Shown: positions 23,811 through 33,118, counted from the stretch's first letter. The stretch is DNA of 64,000 nucleotides from CAWBRT01 sp963696525 (GCA_963696525.1 CAVOKO010000008.1:62001-126000), one strand, 5' to 3'. Numbers and translations are program-made. The notes: generated from the sequence alone by a model not told the origin.

Positions 23811-25841
23811 ATGGGACGAATCCACGTACTTTCCGAGCACGTTGCCAACAAGATCGCCGCCGGCGAAGTTGTCGAGCGTCCCGCGTCGGTTGTCAAAGAG
23901 CTGATCGAGAACTCGATCGATGCCGGAGCGACCCGCATTCGCGTCAACGTGGAGGCGGGCGGGAAGAAGCTGATCGAGATCGTCGACAACGGCAGCGGCA
24001 TGGTTGCCGACGACGCCCTGCTTGCCTTTGAGCGCCACGCCACCAGCAAGCTGAAGAACCCGGAAGACCTCCTCTCCATCGCCACCCTGGGATTTCGCGG
24101 CGAGGCACTGCCGTCGATTGCCGCCGTCAGCCGCTTGCGTCTGGAGACTTGTTCGGCCGGTGAAGCCAGCGGCACGGTGGTCGAAATTGCCGGCGGCAGA
24201 ATTCTGAAAGTCGAGGAAGCCGGACTCCCGCCGGGAACGTCGATCGCGGTTCGCGATCTGTTTTTCAATACCCCGGCACGGAAAAAATTTCTCAGGGCGG
24301 AGTCGACCGAACTCTCGCATATCGCATCGCTGGTCACGCATTACGCCCTGGCTCACCCCGACAAGCATTGGGAGCTGCACACCAGCACGCACGCCATGCT
24401 GATTGCGGCCCCGGTAGCTTCGCACGCGGAGCGGATTTACCAGGTCTTTGGCAAGGAGACTCTCGACCAGTTGATTGCGCTGGCGGCGACGGTCCCTCTG
24501 GAGCGCGTAGGTTTGCCGCCGTCCTCGGCCTGGGGAAGGCGCGAGCACAATGCGGAGGCGGATCTGGATGATGCGGCGAAGGGCGATCTACGGCTGCACG
24601 GATTTGTCAGCAAGCCCGAGGTGCAAAAACTCAATCGCAATTCGATTTTTATTTTCGTCAACAGCCGGCTCATTCGCGACCGCCTCATCCAGCACGCGTT
24701 GACGGAGGCGTATCGCAACATCCTTCCACCCACGGTTTTCCCCGTGGTCCTGCTGTTTATCGAGATGCCGTTTAGCGAGATCGATGTCAACGTCCATCCT
24801 TCGAAGACCGAGGTGCGCTTCCGGCAGCAGAGTTTTGTGCACGATTTTGTTCGCGACAGCGTGCGCGCCGCGCTCATGCAGGCGCGTCCGGCGCCGCAGT
24901 TTATACGCGAACTTCACGCCTCGCCCACAGCCTCGGCCGGGCTCACTGCCGGAGCACGCTCTGCTTCCGCGGAGCTCGCGCAAGGGTTCTCGCTAGCCGC
25001 GCCCACGCTGCTGGAGCAGAACGCGCATCTTCAATTTTCGGACAGCTTTGCGGTCGAGGCGAATGCCGCAGCGCCGGCGGCACACTTCGCGCCGCAGACG
25101 TTCGGATCGCACGTCGTTGCCAACAGCGGGCCTGCAAACGACGGGACTACAAACGGCGGCCTGCAAGCAGCGGCCCGGCCCGAATTCATTGCCGAAGCGG
25201 AAGGCCAGTGCGGACCTCCGGTGGATGCCGATGCCGCCGATGAGGGCATGGATCTATCGGCGCTCGGGACGCTGAAGCCGCTCGGGCAGATTCGCGACTC
25301 ATTCATTCTCGCCGTCAATCCACAAGGGCTCTGGATTATCGATCAGCACGTGGCCCACGAACGGGTGCTCTTCGAGCGGGTGTTGCGCGCCCGTCTGGAG
25401 ATGCGAGTTGAATCGCAGCGCCTGCTCATGCCGCTGGTGATCGAGCTGGCGCCGCAACAACTGGCGGTCTTCGCCGAACTATCTGAAGAGTTGCAGCAGA
25501 ACGGCTTTGAAGCCGAGCCCTTCGGATCGCGTACCCTGGCGGTAAAGACCGCGCCCGCCGGCATCGATCCGGCCGCGCTCGATCGGCTGCTGCACGAGTT
25601 GCTCGAGCAGTTTGAGCACGAGAAGCAGGCGCTCAATCTGGAAAAGATCCGCACCGGCATCGCCGCCAGCATCGCCTGCCACGCTGCCATCAAAATCAAT
25701 ACTCCGCTGGATGCCTCCAAAATGGAGTGGCTGCTCCGCGAACTGGCCAGGACGCGATATCCCATGAGCTGTCCTCATGGACGGCCGGTGGTGCTGCGCT
25801 ATTCTGTAAGAGACATTCAGAAGGCTTTCAAACGTCTTTAG
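23811..25841 (+). CDS. mutL: DNA mismatch repair protein MutL
   Basis: The protein is 676 residues. The N-terminal GHKL ATPase has IAAGEVVERPASVVKELIEN (catalytic Glu30, Mg-binding Asn34), DNGSGM at 59-64 and LGFRGEALPSIAA at 93-105. The transducer domain includes FVNSRLIRD and DVNVHPSKTEVRF. A Ser/Ala-rich linker follows to about residue 480. The C-terminal dimerisation domain carries DQHVAHERVLFE near residue 510, matching the DQHA(X)2E(X)4E metal motif of endonuclease-type MutL with Val for Ala. CPHGRPVV near the end also fits that class. It nicks the mismatched strand after MutS recognition. A hairpin follows the stop at 25858. Confidence 0.97.
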   Translation: MGRIHVLSEHVANKIAAGEVVERPASVVKELIENSIDAGATRIRVNVEAGGKKLIEIVDNGSGMVADDALLAFERHATSKLKNPEDLLSIATLGFRGEALPSIAAVSRLRLETCSAGEASGTVVEIAGGRILKVEEAGLPPGTSIAVRDLFFNTPARKKFLRAESTELSHIASLVTHYALAHPDKHWELHTSTHAMLIAAPVASHAERIYQVFGKETLDQLIALAATVPLERVGLPPSSAWGRREHNAEADLDDAAKGDLRLHGFVSKPEVQKLNRNSIFIFVNSRLIRDRLIQHALTEAYRNILPPTVFPVVLLFIEMPFSEIDVNVHPSKTEVRFRQQSFVHDFVRDSVRAALMQARPAPQFIRELHASPTASAGLTAGARSASAELAQGFSLAAPTLLEQNAHLQFSDSFAVEANAAAPAAHFAPQTFGSHVVANSGPANDGTTNGGLQAAARPEFIAEAEGQCGPPVDADAADEGMDLSALGTLKPLGQIRDSFILAVNPQGLWIIDQHVAHERVLFERVLRARLEMRVESQRLLMPLVIELAPQQLAVFAELSEELQQNGFEAEPFGSRTLAVKTAPAGIDPAALDRLLHELLEQFEHEKQALNLEKIRTGIAASIACHAAIKINTPLDASKMEWLLRELARTRYPMSCPHGRPVVLRYSVRDIQKAFKRL

Positions 25842-25857
25842 AGAACTGCTGAAAAAC

Positions 25858-25881
25858 GCGCCTCGGCAACCGGAGAGGCGC
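25858..25881 (+). terminator. Hairpin after mutL
   Basis: GCGCCTC and GAGGCGC form a 7-bp stem 16 nt past the mutL stop, without a T tract. The repeat TTTTTCAGCAGCCTGTA follows at 25939. Confidence 0.4.
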
Positions 25882-26020
25882 ACCCGAATGTGTGAGTCGG
25901 AAGGAAAGAGTACAAATTATTGTGGGCTTGCCCACTGGTTTTTCAGCAGCCTGTAGCGCCTTGGAACGAGCGCCGCGGCTCGCGAGAAGAAAAGCCGCGG
26001 CGAACGAGAAGAAAAAAGAT

Positions 26021-27646
26021 ATGACCGATCGAGAACTTTTGGATTTGCGCGCCAAGAAGTGGCGCACCAACGGCGAACCAATTCGGACCCTGGAGGAGGC
26101 GCAGGAGTTCATCGAGTCGGTGGGCTTTTGCCTGATGTATCCGCTGCGTCCGCCGGTATTTGCTCCGACATTCATCGGCGCCTTCAGCGGAACCGATCAG
26201 GATCTGCCGACCTGGCAGCATGCCTTTGCCGACCCGCGGGCGCAGGCGGCGACGGAGTTGATGGTGCGCTTGCTGCGGCAGAGGTCGGCATATGAGGCGA
26301 ACCCGTTCGGCGAGACGAACTTTCTGGTCGCGGCTTCGGTATTTGCGTTTTTCTACGGAGTGGTCGGCGACCGTAATCCGCGCCATGCGCCGAAGGTCGG
26401 CTCCCGTTCGGAGTACTCGCCGCTGGCGGCGCACGCTTTTCAAGTGATCCAGCAGAAGGGACCGATCTCGAAACCGCATCTGAAAGAGATTCTGGGAGGC
26501 GATCTTTCCACCGCGGCGCTTGATCGCGCGCTCAATGAACTGTGGTCGCGGCTGCGCATTACGCGCGTCGATTACAAGCCGGTGGAAGGCGCATTCTGGG
26601 ACGTTCTGTTTCGCTGGTCGCCGGAACCGGTGCGCGAAGGCATGAATATTTCCCTCGCCGAGGCGCTGACCGCCCTGGTTTCGAAGTATATGGGCTGCGT
26701 GATCGCCGCCGAGCAGAGCGAAGTCGAAGAGTTCTTTTCGAATTTCATCGCCCGTTCGCGGGTTCGCGAGGCCATCAACGCCTTGATCGCGGCGCGCGAG
26801 TTGAGCTTCGTGCATATCGGCAGCCGCGCCATGTTGGAGTGCACCCCGCCGCGGGCCGTGCCGCCGCCCCGTACTCCCAGAGCGCCGCGGCCGAGTGTCC
26901 GCCAGAGAGCCGCCGAGGCGAAGCAGGAAAGCCAAATGATCCGGCCCGCGACAGCCCAAAGCAGGAAGCTGGTCATCGCCATCGACGGCCCGGCCGGAGC
27001 CGGCAAGAGCACCATCGCCTCGCGCTTGGCACGCAAGCTCGGCTACATCAACCTGGAGAGCGGCGCCATGTATCGCGCTCTCGGGCTTAAGGCACTCGAG
27101 CAGGGAAGCGCCCTCGATAGCGAAGCGGCGATGATCGCGCTGGCCAATTGCTCGCGCATCGAACTGGTTCCTACCGCGGTGGACAATTGCGTCCTGCTGG
27201 ACGGCCGTGACGTGTCGGTCCGCATTCGCGAGCGCGATGTGGCCGACGCTGCCTCGCGCCTCTCGGTGCATCCGGCGGTGCGCGAATGGATGGTCGCACG
27301 GCAGCGCGAAATGGGGGTCGACGGCGGCGTGATCATGGAAGGACGCGACATCGGTACGGTGGTCTTTCCCCAAGCGGAGGTGAAAATCTTTCTCGACGCC
27401 GATCCCGACGTCCGCGCTAACCGCCGCGTCTTGCAGCATGACGCCGCCGACGATCCGGAAAAGGCAGCCCGGCTCAAAGCCGAGCTGCACGAGCGCGACC
27501 AGCGCGATAGCACGCGTGCCGTGGCCCCGCTGGTGGCCGCTTCAGACGCGGTCCACATCGACTCCAGTTCGCTGAACATCGAACAGGTGATCGCGGAGGC
27601 GGAGCGCATCGTCGACGAAAAACTGGCGGCTCTCGGCCAGAAGTGA
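26021..27646 (+). CDS. cmk: Fusion: AlkZ-like winged-helix protein plus cytidylate kinase
   Basis: The protein is 541 residues from the ATG at 26021, with GAGAAG upstream. Residues 1-290 resemble the winged-helix AlkZ/YcaQ-like fold (LPTWQHAFADPRAQAATELM, AFQVIQQKGPISKPHLKEIL, NELWSRLRITRVDY). After a Pro/Arg-rich linker (about 290-305), residues 306-541 are a complete bacterial CMP kinase: P-loop GPAGAGKST near 323-331, LESGAMYRALGLKAL, VIMEGRDIGTVVFP, and FLDADPDVRANRR. CMP kinase phosphorylates CMP and dCMP with ATP. An internal ATG at 26936 preceded by AGGAAA at 5 nt could give a separate 236-residue kinase. The function of the AlkZ-like half (DNA glycosylase or only DNA binding) is not known. 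Confidence 0.85.
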   Translation: MTDRELLDLRAKKWRTNGEPIRTLEEAQEFIESVGFCLMYPLRPPVFAPTFIGAFSGTDQDLPTWQHAFADPRAQAATELMVRLLRQRSAYEANPFGETNFLVAASVFAFFYGVVGDRNPRHAPKVGSRSEYSPLAAHAFQVIQQKGPISKPHLKEILGGDLSTAALDRALNELWSRLRITRVDYKPVEGAFWDVLFRWSPEPVREGMNISLAEALTALVSKYMGCVIAAEQSEVEEFFSNFIARSRVREAINALIAARELSFVHIGSRAMLECTPPRAVPPPRTPRAPRPSVRQRAAEAKQESQMIRPATAQSRKLVIAIDGPAGAGKSTIASRLARKLGYINLESGAMYRALGLKALEQGSALDSEAAMIALANCSRIELVPTAVDNCVLLDGRDVSVRIRERDVADAASRLSVHPAVREWMVARQREMGVDGGVIMEGRDIGTVVFPQAEVKIFLDADPDVRANRRVLQHDAADDPEKAARLKAELHERDQRDSTRAVAPLVAASDAVHIDSSSLNIEQVIAEAERIVDEKLAALGQK

Positions 27647-27781
27647 GGACGATCTCGCGATTCGCAGGGTAAGAGTATTGCCGGAATTTCCCGATCGGGC
27701 TTGACCCGGTATATTTCAGAAGGCTTGGCACTATGCTCGTGGGACTCACACGAGTGGCGGCAAAATAATGCAGGAGGAGTT

Positions 27782-28147
27782 ATGTCAACCGAAGCAACGC
27801 AGGCGGCGAAGATCATTCAGCCCGACCAAAGAAAATGGACCCCACACGCCCGCTTTGAAGGGGTAAAAAGGGCTGACCTGCTGAACCGAAAGGATGATGG
27901 TTTTGGCGTGACCATGGCGCTGGATTACTGGTCTGTGGGCGCCGAACTCGATCGCCATACGCATCACGATTGCGACGACATTTTTTACATCATCAGCGGC
28001 AAGGCAAAGATCTGGATCGAGGGCGTCGGCGATGTGCCGCTGGTGGCGGGCTCATTCGTGAAGGTTCCCCAAGGAGCGGCGCACCAGCCGCACTCGGTCG
28101 AAGCGGATGTACTGGTTCATCATTGCTGGTACCCGGCTAACGTATAG
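27782..28147 (+). CDS. Cupin-domain protein
   Basis: The protein is 121 residues from the ATG at 27782, preceded by AGGAGGAG. One cupin barrel: motif 1 GAELDRHTHHDCDDIFYIISGKAKI with three clustered His and an acidic residue as metal ligands, and motif 2 GSFVKVPQGAAHQPHSVE with another His. Single-domain cupins of this size are dioxygenases, isomerases or ligand sensors; nothing here decides which. It overlaps the end of the convergent membrane protein gene by 11 bp. Confidence 0.8.
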   Translation: MSTEATQAAKIIQPDQRKWTPHARFEGVKRADLLNRKDDGFGVTMALDYWSVGAELDRHTHHDCDDIFYIISGKAKIWIEGVGDVPLVAGSFVKVPQGAAHQPHSVEADVLVHHCWYPANV

Positions 28148-28814
28148 GCCAGTGGCGCGATAAGTCGTGTTCCGTGAATCTCGGCTCCGCAATACACTTT
28201 CTATCTCGTCTTCCTCCTTCTTTGGTGCGGGGAGGGCCCGGGGTACAGCCTTCACGGTAGAATTCCTCGACTTCGCTGATGGTTTTTACGTTCCCGGTCG
28301 CGCCGCGCTGTTTATCTATTGCGCGCATCTCACTTTCCAATTGAACGAAATCAATGAACCAGCCTCCCGCAGGGTCTGCCTTTTGTTCTGCTTCTATATA
28401 GGGCTTGGCATCCGCATAGTAGCTAACAATCCAATATCCAAAGGTGTCGTGCACGTCCTCCAGATTGAGTGCCTTGCGACGCGTTAACAACCCCACCGTC
28501 TCAAAGAAATTCAACTCCGTTACCAGCTCGACAGGTGGATTGTCTGGATCTAGAGCGATCAGATGACCGCCTTTTAATCTCTTGCACGCAAGGCTGCTCT
28601 CGGTGCCCCGCATCTCCTTACTATCAAATTCGGTAACCACACTGCGCAAGGTGTTGGCCTGTTGTTCATCATGCATTTCACGAATCTGATCTTTCGCGAT
28701 GTGAATCGCATATATTCCAACCACCAGCAACCCAAACGTGCAGAGTGCCGTTACGATCGTGCAGAACGCCGTCGTGATCTCCCAGCAGCTTTTGGGTGAA
28801 TGACCATTGTGCAT
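28137..28814 (-). CDS. Hypothetical membrane-anchored protein
   Basis: The start is ATG 28814 (MHNGHSPKSCWE), which has GGAG 9 nt upstream; a start at 28850 is also open. The protein is about 225 residues with one strong membrane segment, TTAFCTIVTALCTFGLLVVGIYAIHIA, followed by a charged coiled-coil-like helix (KDQIREMHDEQQANTLRSVV) and a soluble domain. This layout is like DUF4760-type proteins, though that is a guess. The tail is Arg/Lys rich. Confidence 0.6.
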   Translation of the reverse strand: MHNGHSPKSCWEITTAFCTIVTALCTFGLLVVGIYAIHIAKDQIREMHDEQQANTLRSVVTEFDSKEMRGTESSLACKRLKGGHLIALDPDNPPVELVTELNFFETVGLLTRRKALNLEDVHDTFGYWIVSYYADAKPYIEAEQKADPAGGWFIDFVQLESEMRAIDKQRGATGNVKTISEVEEFYREGCTPGPPRTKEGGRRDRKCIAEPRFTEHDLSRHWPIR

Positions 28815-28936
28815 AGTCTGTGCTCCGAGAGAGAATATAACGCATTGCAACGCTTCTGAAACGGCTCTAGAACTTGCCGGGCGGCTGGGTGGCGCGCGAC
28901 GCCAGCATCGAGGCCGTCAAAAAGGGTCTCTGCGAC

Positions 28937-29371
28937 CTAGCTGCCGAGGGCGCGCCGCAAAGGGACGAGGTATTTTTCGGGCAATTGGATCTTCTTTTTT
29001 TCCGCTCCCACCACGATGTGCGTGGAATCGCCTTCGGCAAGCAGCGCTCCGTTGCTTTGGCGAATGGTCTGGTAACCGAAGGTGATGAGCGAAGGCCGCA
29101 GGTTGGCGATCCAAGTTCGAATCAGCAGCGTATCGTCATAAAGTGCCGGCGCCTTGTAGCGGCAGCGCACTTCGACCACGGGAAGGTGACAGCCATCCGA
29201 TTCCATCTCGCGGTAGGAGAAGCCGAGACTGCGCAGCAGTTCGACCCGTCCTAGTTCGAACCAGATAAAAAAATTCGAATGGTAGACCACTCCCATCTGA
29301 TCGGTTTCAGCGTAGCGCACCCGCACCTGGGCGTCGTTGACCACTGCGTCGGCGCGATATTGTGCTTTCAA
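28937..29371 (-). CDS. Acyl-CoA thioesterase, YbgC/4HBT hot-dog family
   Basis: Chosen start is a TTG at 29371, preceded by GGAG and overlapping the TGA stop of the HNH gene (TTGA), which suggests translational coupling. This gives 144 residues. The hot-dog signature VRYAETDQMGVVYHSNFFIWFE contains the catalytic Asp, and GRVELLRSLGFSYREMESDG and VVEVRCRYKAPALYDD follow. The family hydrolyses acyl-CoA or acyl carrier thioesters, and YbgC homologues often lie near envelope or division genes. A longer frame to GTG 29434 exists but overlaps HNH coding sequence. Confidence 0.85.
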   Translation of the reverse strand: MKAQYRADAVVNDAQVRVRYAETDQMGVVYHSNFFIWFELGRVELLRSLGFSYREMESDGCHLPVVEVRCRYKAPALYDDTLLIRTWIANLRPSLITFGYQTIRQSNGALLAEGDSTHIVVGAEKKKIQLPEKYLVPLRRALGS

Positions 29372-30072
29372 CGGCTCTCCTCGGGAAAGGATGTCTCGAC
29401 GAGATTCGATTTCCCTAGGTTGCAGGACTCGCACAAGGTTTGCAGGTTATCCAGTGTGGTCTCCCCGCCCTTACTCCAAGGCACGATATGGTCGACATGA
29501 AGCACAACTCCAACGACGTTCGCGGGGCTCTTGCCGCAATGACGACAGCAGAACCGATCTCGCCTCATAACAATGAACTTCAGCCGGAGGGATGGGCACC
29601 GGGGTGTGCTATGGGAGCCATCGCCGTCAGAAGCGTGCGCCTGGGTTGGAGAGGCCTCCGGACGTTCTGCGTTTATCCATTCAACGAATGCTTCCAGAGC
29701 CTTTCGCCAGCCACCAAACCTGCGGGAGTAGCTCCCTTGACTGATTCGGGATAAGGGTCGCGTCATTTCGTGCTGGCGTGGCTGACGACCTAGACGCGTC
29801 CATATCTCTTCGAGGTTTTCGTAGAAATCTTCGTCTGAGAATCCAATCTGTCGCGCGACCCTAAGTCCCGCGCGGGCTAACGCCTTGTTCCAGCCACCAA
29901 ACCTGTCCGAAATCGTTAGAGAGCAGCAACGCCCGAATGCGTCGTATTCTTCGTAGGTGACGCTGTCACGCCCAAGATCGCTCGCGATGTGCTTGAGGTC
30001 AGCCAGCAGCTCCTCATCGGAGACGCCGCGATTCCAAGGTCTAAGTTCAAACTTTGGTTTTTGATCAATCAT
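29368..30072 (-). CDS. HNH endonuclease with homing-endonuclease-associated repeats
   Basis: The protein is 234 residues. Two copies of a repeat ending in RFGGWNKALARAGL and RFGGWRKALEAFVEW (each with a preceding VSDEELLADLKHIASDLGR or FSDEDFYENLEEIWTRLGR helix pair) bind DNA in many HNH/intron-associated proteins. The C-terminal nuclease has CRHCGKSP and CESCN zinc pairs around LHVDHIVPWSKGGETTLDNLQ, with catalytic His residues. It lies between zapA and the thioesterase on the same strand, with no intron or intein evident, so it may be a free-standing homing-type or defence-like nuclease. Confidence 0.85.
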   Translation of the reverse strand: MIDQKPKFELRPWNRGVSDEELLADLKHIASDLGRDSVTYEEYDAFGRCCSLTISDRFGGWNKALARAGLRVARQIGFSDEDFYENLEEIWTRLGRQPRQHEMTRPLSRISQGSYSRRFGGWRKALEAFVEWINAERPEASPTQAHASDGDGSHSTPRCPSLRLKFIVMRRDRFCCRHCGKSPANVVGVVLHVDHIVPWSKGGETTLDNLQTLCESCNLGKSNLVETSFPEESR

Positions 30073-30095
30073 CGCAAACTGCGCACTCTCAGTGT

Positions 30096-30413
30096 CTAGC
30101 CCGCGCGCCGTCCGTCGCGCGTGGCTTCGTCCAGGGCCGAGTCCAGAACGTTGCCCAGGCGGGAAGCGCGCTTGGTGTACTCTCTGTCGATGGAATCGTA
30201 CTTCTTCTTCAGCGCGAAATATTCGTCGGCGATATTCAGCGCGGCGAGCACGGCAACCCGCAACGAATCGATGGTAGCAGTATGTTCGGAGACTGCCCGC
30301 ATCTTGGAATCTACGAAGTGTGCAAGCTTCTGGATGTGTTCGGCGTCGGAGCCGCGCAGGTTGTAGCTCTGGTCGTAGATTTCGACTCGTATGCTGCCTA
30401 TCGATTGGGTCAT
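30096..30413 (-). CDS. zapA: Cell division protein ZapA
   Basis: The protein is 105 residues. The conserved ZapA head SIRVEIYDQSYNLRGSDAEHIQKLAHFVDSKMR is followed by SLRVAVLAALNIADEYFALKKKYD and a coiled coil. ZapA tetramers crosslink FtsZ filaments at midcell. It is the downstream gene of pheT and a ZapB-like coiled-coil gene, an order common in many bacteria. Confidence 0.9.
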   Translation of the reverse strand: MTQSIGSIRVEIYDQSYNLRGSDAEHIQKLAHFVDSKMRAVSEHTATIDSLRVAVLAALNIADEYFALKKKYDSIDREYTKRASRLGNVLDSALDEATRDGRRAG

Positions 30414-30480
30414 CGCGTCCTCGGGCGTTCGGTGGAGGTTACGCCTGCCCCGCGAACACCGGCTCGCGGGAAGAAAAGCC

Positions 30481-30810
30481 TTACGCCTGCTCTTCTTCGA
30501 TCAGGGCATCCATGTTCGCCAGCATTTTTTCCACCCGCGCACGAACTTCTTCCCGGTCTTTTTTCAACGCGATCACTTCGGCCTTGACCGCGTCAAACTC
30601 TTCTTCACGAGCTTCCAATTGCTCGCGCAAACGGGAAACATCGCGCTCCGCGGCGGCTTTGGCCTCGCGAGCATGTTTCAGCAATTCAATTGTGCGGTAG
30701 ATTTTCTCTTCCAACGAAATAAATTCGTTGCCGGTACCATCGAAGGTAAGTTCGGGCTCAGCCTTGCTAGACATCATTCCATGTACCTCGTGAAGCGGAT
30801 GGGTGATCAT
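30481..30810 (-). CDS. Small coiled-coil protein (ZapB-like)
   Basis: The protein is 109 residues, almost all heptad-like: FISLEEKIYRTIELLKHAR and REAKAAAERDVSRLREQLE, continuing through AEVIALKKDREEVRARVEKML. It lies directly upstream of zapA, where a coiled-coil division partner is often found, so a ZapB-like role with ZapA at the Z ring is inferred from position and structure only. Confidence 0.7.
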   Translation of the reverse strand: MITHPLHEVHGMMSSKAEPELTFDGTGNEFISLEEKIYRTIELLKHAREAKAAAERDVSRLREQLEAREEEFDAVKAEVIALKKDREEVRARVEKMLANMDALIEEEQA

Positions 30811-30884
30811 CGGCAGTATAGCGCAGGCGGGGGTGTGGAATTCGGTTTTACCACGGCACCGGCGGCTTGAATAAAACTGACCCG

Positions 30885-33095
30885 CTATCCCCGCAGCTTC
30901 CCACCGAGCGACTCCAGCGCGCCGACGATCTGCTGCGCCCAGCCGGCAACCTCATCGTCGCGCAGCGTACGCTCGGCGGACTGAAAGCGCGCCCGCAGCA
31001 GAATGGCATACTGGTTCGGGGGCATGGTTGTGGCGCTCTCTGCCCCAGCCCGCGCACCTGCGGACCCCTGCGTGCCGCGCAGAATCTCTACTGGCCGGAA
31101 CTCCCGCAGCTCTGGAATCCCGAGGGCCTCGACCGTCTGCTGAATACGCTCGAAGACGACCGCCGCGTCGAACAACAGGGAGAAGTCGCGGTCCACGGCA
31201 GGGAAGCGGGGCACGGGGCGATAGTTCGGTTGGCGCAACTCGTGCTGAAAGAGACGATCGAGGAAAAGCTCGGCGACGTACACGGGCTGGCGCAGTTTGC
31301 GCGCCGTGGCCAGCTCAGGATGCAACTGGCCGAAGCGCGCCACCGTGGTGCCGTCCATCACTGCGCGCGCCGAGCGTCCGGGATGGAGATAGAGGGGCGC
31401 GTGCTGGTCGAAGTAAAGGGTTCGATGCTCGAAGGGCGAGAGCAAAGTTTCCAGATCGCCCTTCAGGTCGTAGAACGTGTAAGCAGCAGGCCGGCCGTCG
31501 AGACCGCCTCCGACCGATCCGGTTGCAACCAATGCGAGACTGCGCTTTTCTTCGACGCGCGCGCCTGTCATTTCGAAGATGTCGCCCGACTCGAAGAGCT
31601 TCACGTCGCTATTGCCGCGATTGAGGTTGTAGGCAATCTGGTTCACCATTCCGGGCACAAGCGAGCTTCGCATGCAGGCGGCTTCCTCGCTCAGAGGATT
31701 CTCCAGCCGCACCGGTTGAGCGCTTGAATAGGCACGCACTTCCTCGGCGGAGATGAAAGTCGAAGCCACCGATTCGTTATAGCCCAGGGCCAGCAGACGC
31801 TGCCGGAGCGTGGCTTGCTTCTCGGCATTGGGCAGCGGGATGACGGCTCCGGCGAATGCGGGCAGCGTATTCGGCAGCTTAAGATAGCCGTAAATGCGGC
31901 CGACTTCTTCAATCAGATCGATCTCACGGTCGACGTCAAGCCGCCAGGTCGGCACCTCGACAACGAACTCGGCACGCGCTTTGGCCGCCGTCGCCGCAAC
32001 CACGGCGCCAGCAGAACCCGCTTTGGCCGGTCGAGGCAGGGAATCGACCGCAGGATTTTCCGGTGTCACCTTGAAGCCGAGACGCTGCAGGATGCGCGCG
32101 GTTTCGTGAGCGGGGATATCAACCCCCAGGATTCTTTGCACCTGACGCTGATGCAGATGGATATGAGGACGCTCCACTCGCCGCGCCAAGGCATCGATCT
32201 CCGCTTCCACCGCCGGATGCGCCGAGCGCGAAGGATCGCCGGCGGTTTGCTGCACCAGCTCCGCCACGCGCGCGCAGGCCAGCGGCGTAAGCCCGAAATC
32301 GGAGCCGCGCTCGAAGCGATGCGAGGCGTCCGTATGCATGCCCAAGCGCCGCGAAGTGCGGCGAATCGTCGACGGATCGAACCATGCAGACTCGATCAGC
32401 ACGTGGCGTGTCTGCTCGGTGATCATGGTGTCATAACCGCCCATGATGCCGGCCAGGGCCACGGCGCGAAAGGCATCGGCGATCACCAGGTCTTGCGGGT
32501 TCAGTTGGCGCTCGACGCCATCCAGCGTCTTCAGCACTTCGCCCTCGCGGGCGCGCCGGACGACGATCTTGCCGCCCTGCAGTTTGTCCAAGTCAAAGGC
32601 GTGCGTGGGCTGGCCAAGCTCGTTGAGAACGTAATTGGTGGCGTCGGCGACATTAGAAATCGAACGCTGGTCAAGCAGCTCCAGACGGTGCACGATGTGC
32701 TCCGGCGAGGGCCCGACCTTGACGTTGCGCACGATGCGCGCGGTGTAACGCGCACAGCCTTTGGCGTCTTCGATCTCGATTTTGAAATCCGAGAGCGGCT
32801 GTTCGCCAAGCAGACAGGGCGAAACCGGCTTCAAGTCGAGGTCGTAAATGGCCGAAACCTCACGTGCGATTCCGTAGTGGTTCATGGCATCGACGCGGTT
32901 GGTGGTGACCTCGGCCTCGTAGACGAGGTCGTTGCGGTCGGCGGTTGCGGGGTCGCCGACCAGCCCGCGGTTAGCTTGCTGCGGTTGATAGAAGCCTTCG
33001 ATGGCAGTGCCAGTGGCCGTCAAGTCTTCGGCCAGCTTGCGGTCATCGACCGGCGGGTTGATAAAGTCGCGAATCCATTGCGGAGAAATCTTCAT
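30885..33095 (-). CDS. pheT: Phenylalanine-tRNA ligase beta subunit, lacking the N-terminal OB domain
   Basis: The protein is 736 residues, about 60-70 shorter than the usual ~800. The N-terminal MKISPQWIRDFINPPVDDR runs directly into the B1 remnant and EAEVTTNRVDAMNHYGIAREV, so the EMAP-like tRNA-binding OB fold that normally lies between is absent. The B3/B4 editing region (VRNVKVGPSPEHIVHRLEL, TNYVLNELGQPTHAFDLDKL), B5 helix, catalytic-like B6/B7 and a C-terminal anticodon-binding B8 domain (YRPVPRFPAVDRDFSLLF) are present. It forms the alpha2beta2 enzyme with PheS. A GxxExxY gene is inserted between pheS and pheT. Confidence 0.93.
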   Translation of the reverse strand: MKISPQWIRDFINPPVDDRKLAEDLTATGTAIEGFYQPQQANRGLVGDPATADRNDLVYEAEVTTNRVDAMNHYGIAREVSAIYDLDLKPVSPCLLGEQPLSDFKIEIEDAKGCARYTARIVRNVKVGPSPEHIVHRLELLDQRSISNVADATNYVLNELGQPTHAFDLDKLQGGKIVVRRAREGEVLKTLDGVERQLNPQDLVIADAFRAVALAGIMGGYDTMITEQTRHVLIESAWFDPSTIRRTSRRLGMHTDASHRFERGSDFGLTPLACARVAELVQQTAGDPSRSAHPAVEAEIDALARRVERPHIHLHQRQVQRILGVDIPAHETARILQRLGFKVTPENPAVDSLPRPAKAGSAGAVVAATAAKARAEFVVEVPTWRLDVDREIDLIEEVGRIYGYLKLPNTLPAFAGAVIPLPNAEKQATLRQRLLALGYNESVASTFISAEEVRAYSSAQPVRLENPLSEEAACMRSSLVPGMVNQIAYNLNRGNSDVKLFESGDIFEMTGARVEEKRSLALVATGSVGGGLDGRPAAYTFYDLKGDLETLLSPFEHRTLYFDQHAPLYLHPGRSARAVMDGTTVARFGQLHPELATARKLRQPVYVAELFLDRLFQHELRQPNYRPVPRFPAVDRDFSLLFDAAVVFERIQQTVEALGIPELREFRPVEILRGTQGSAGARAGAESATTMPPNQYAILLRARFQSAERTLRDDEVAGWAQQIVGALESLGGKLRG

Positions 33096-33118
33096 AGCCT
33101 ATCTCGGAAAGACAATAA

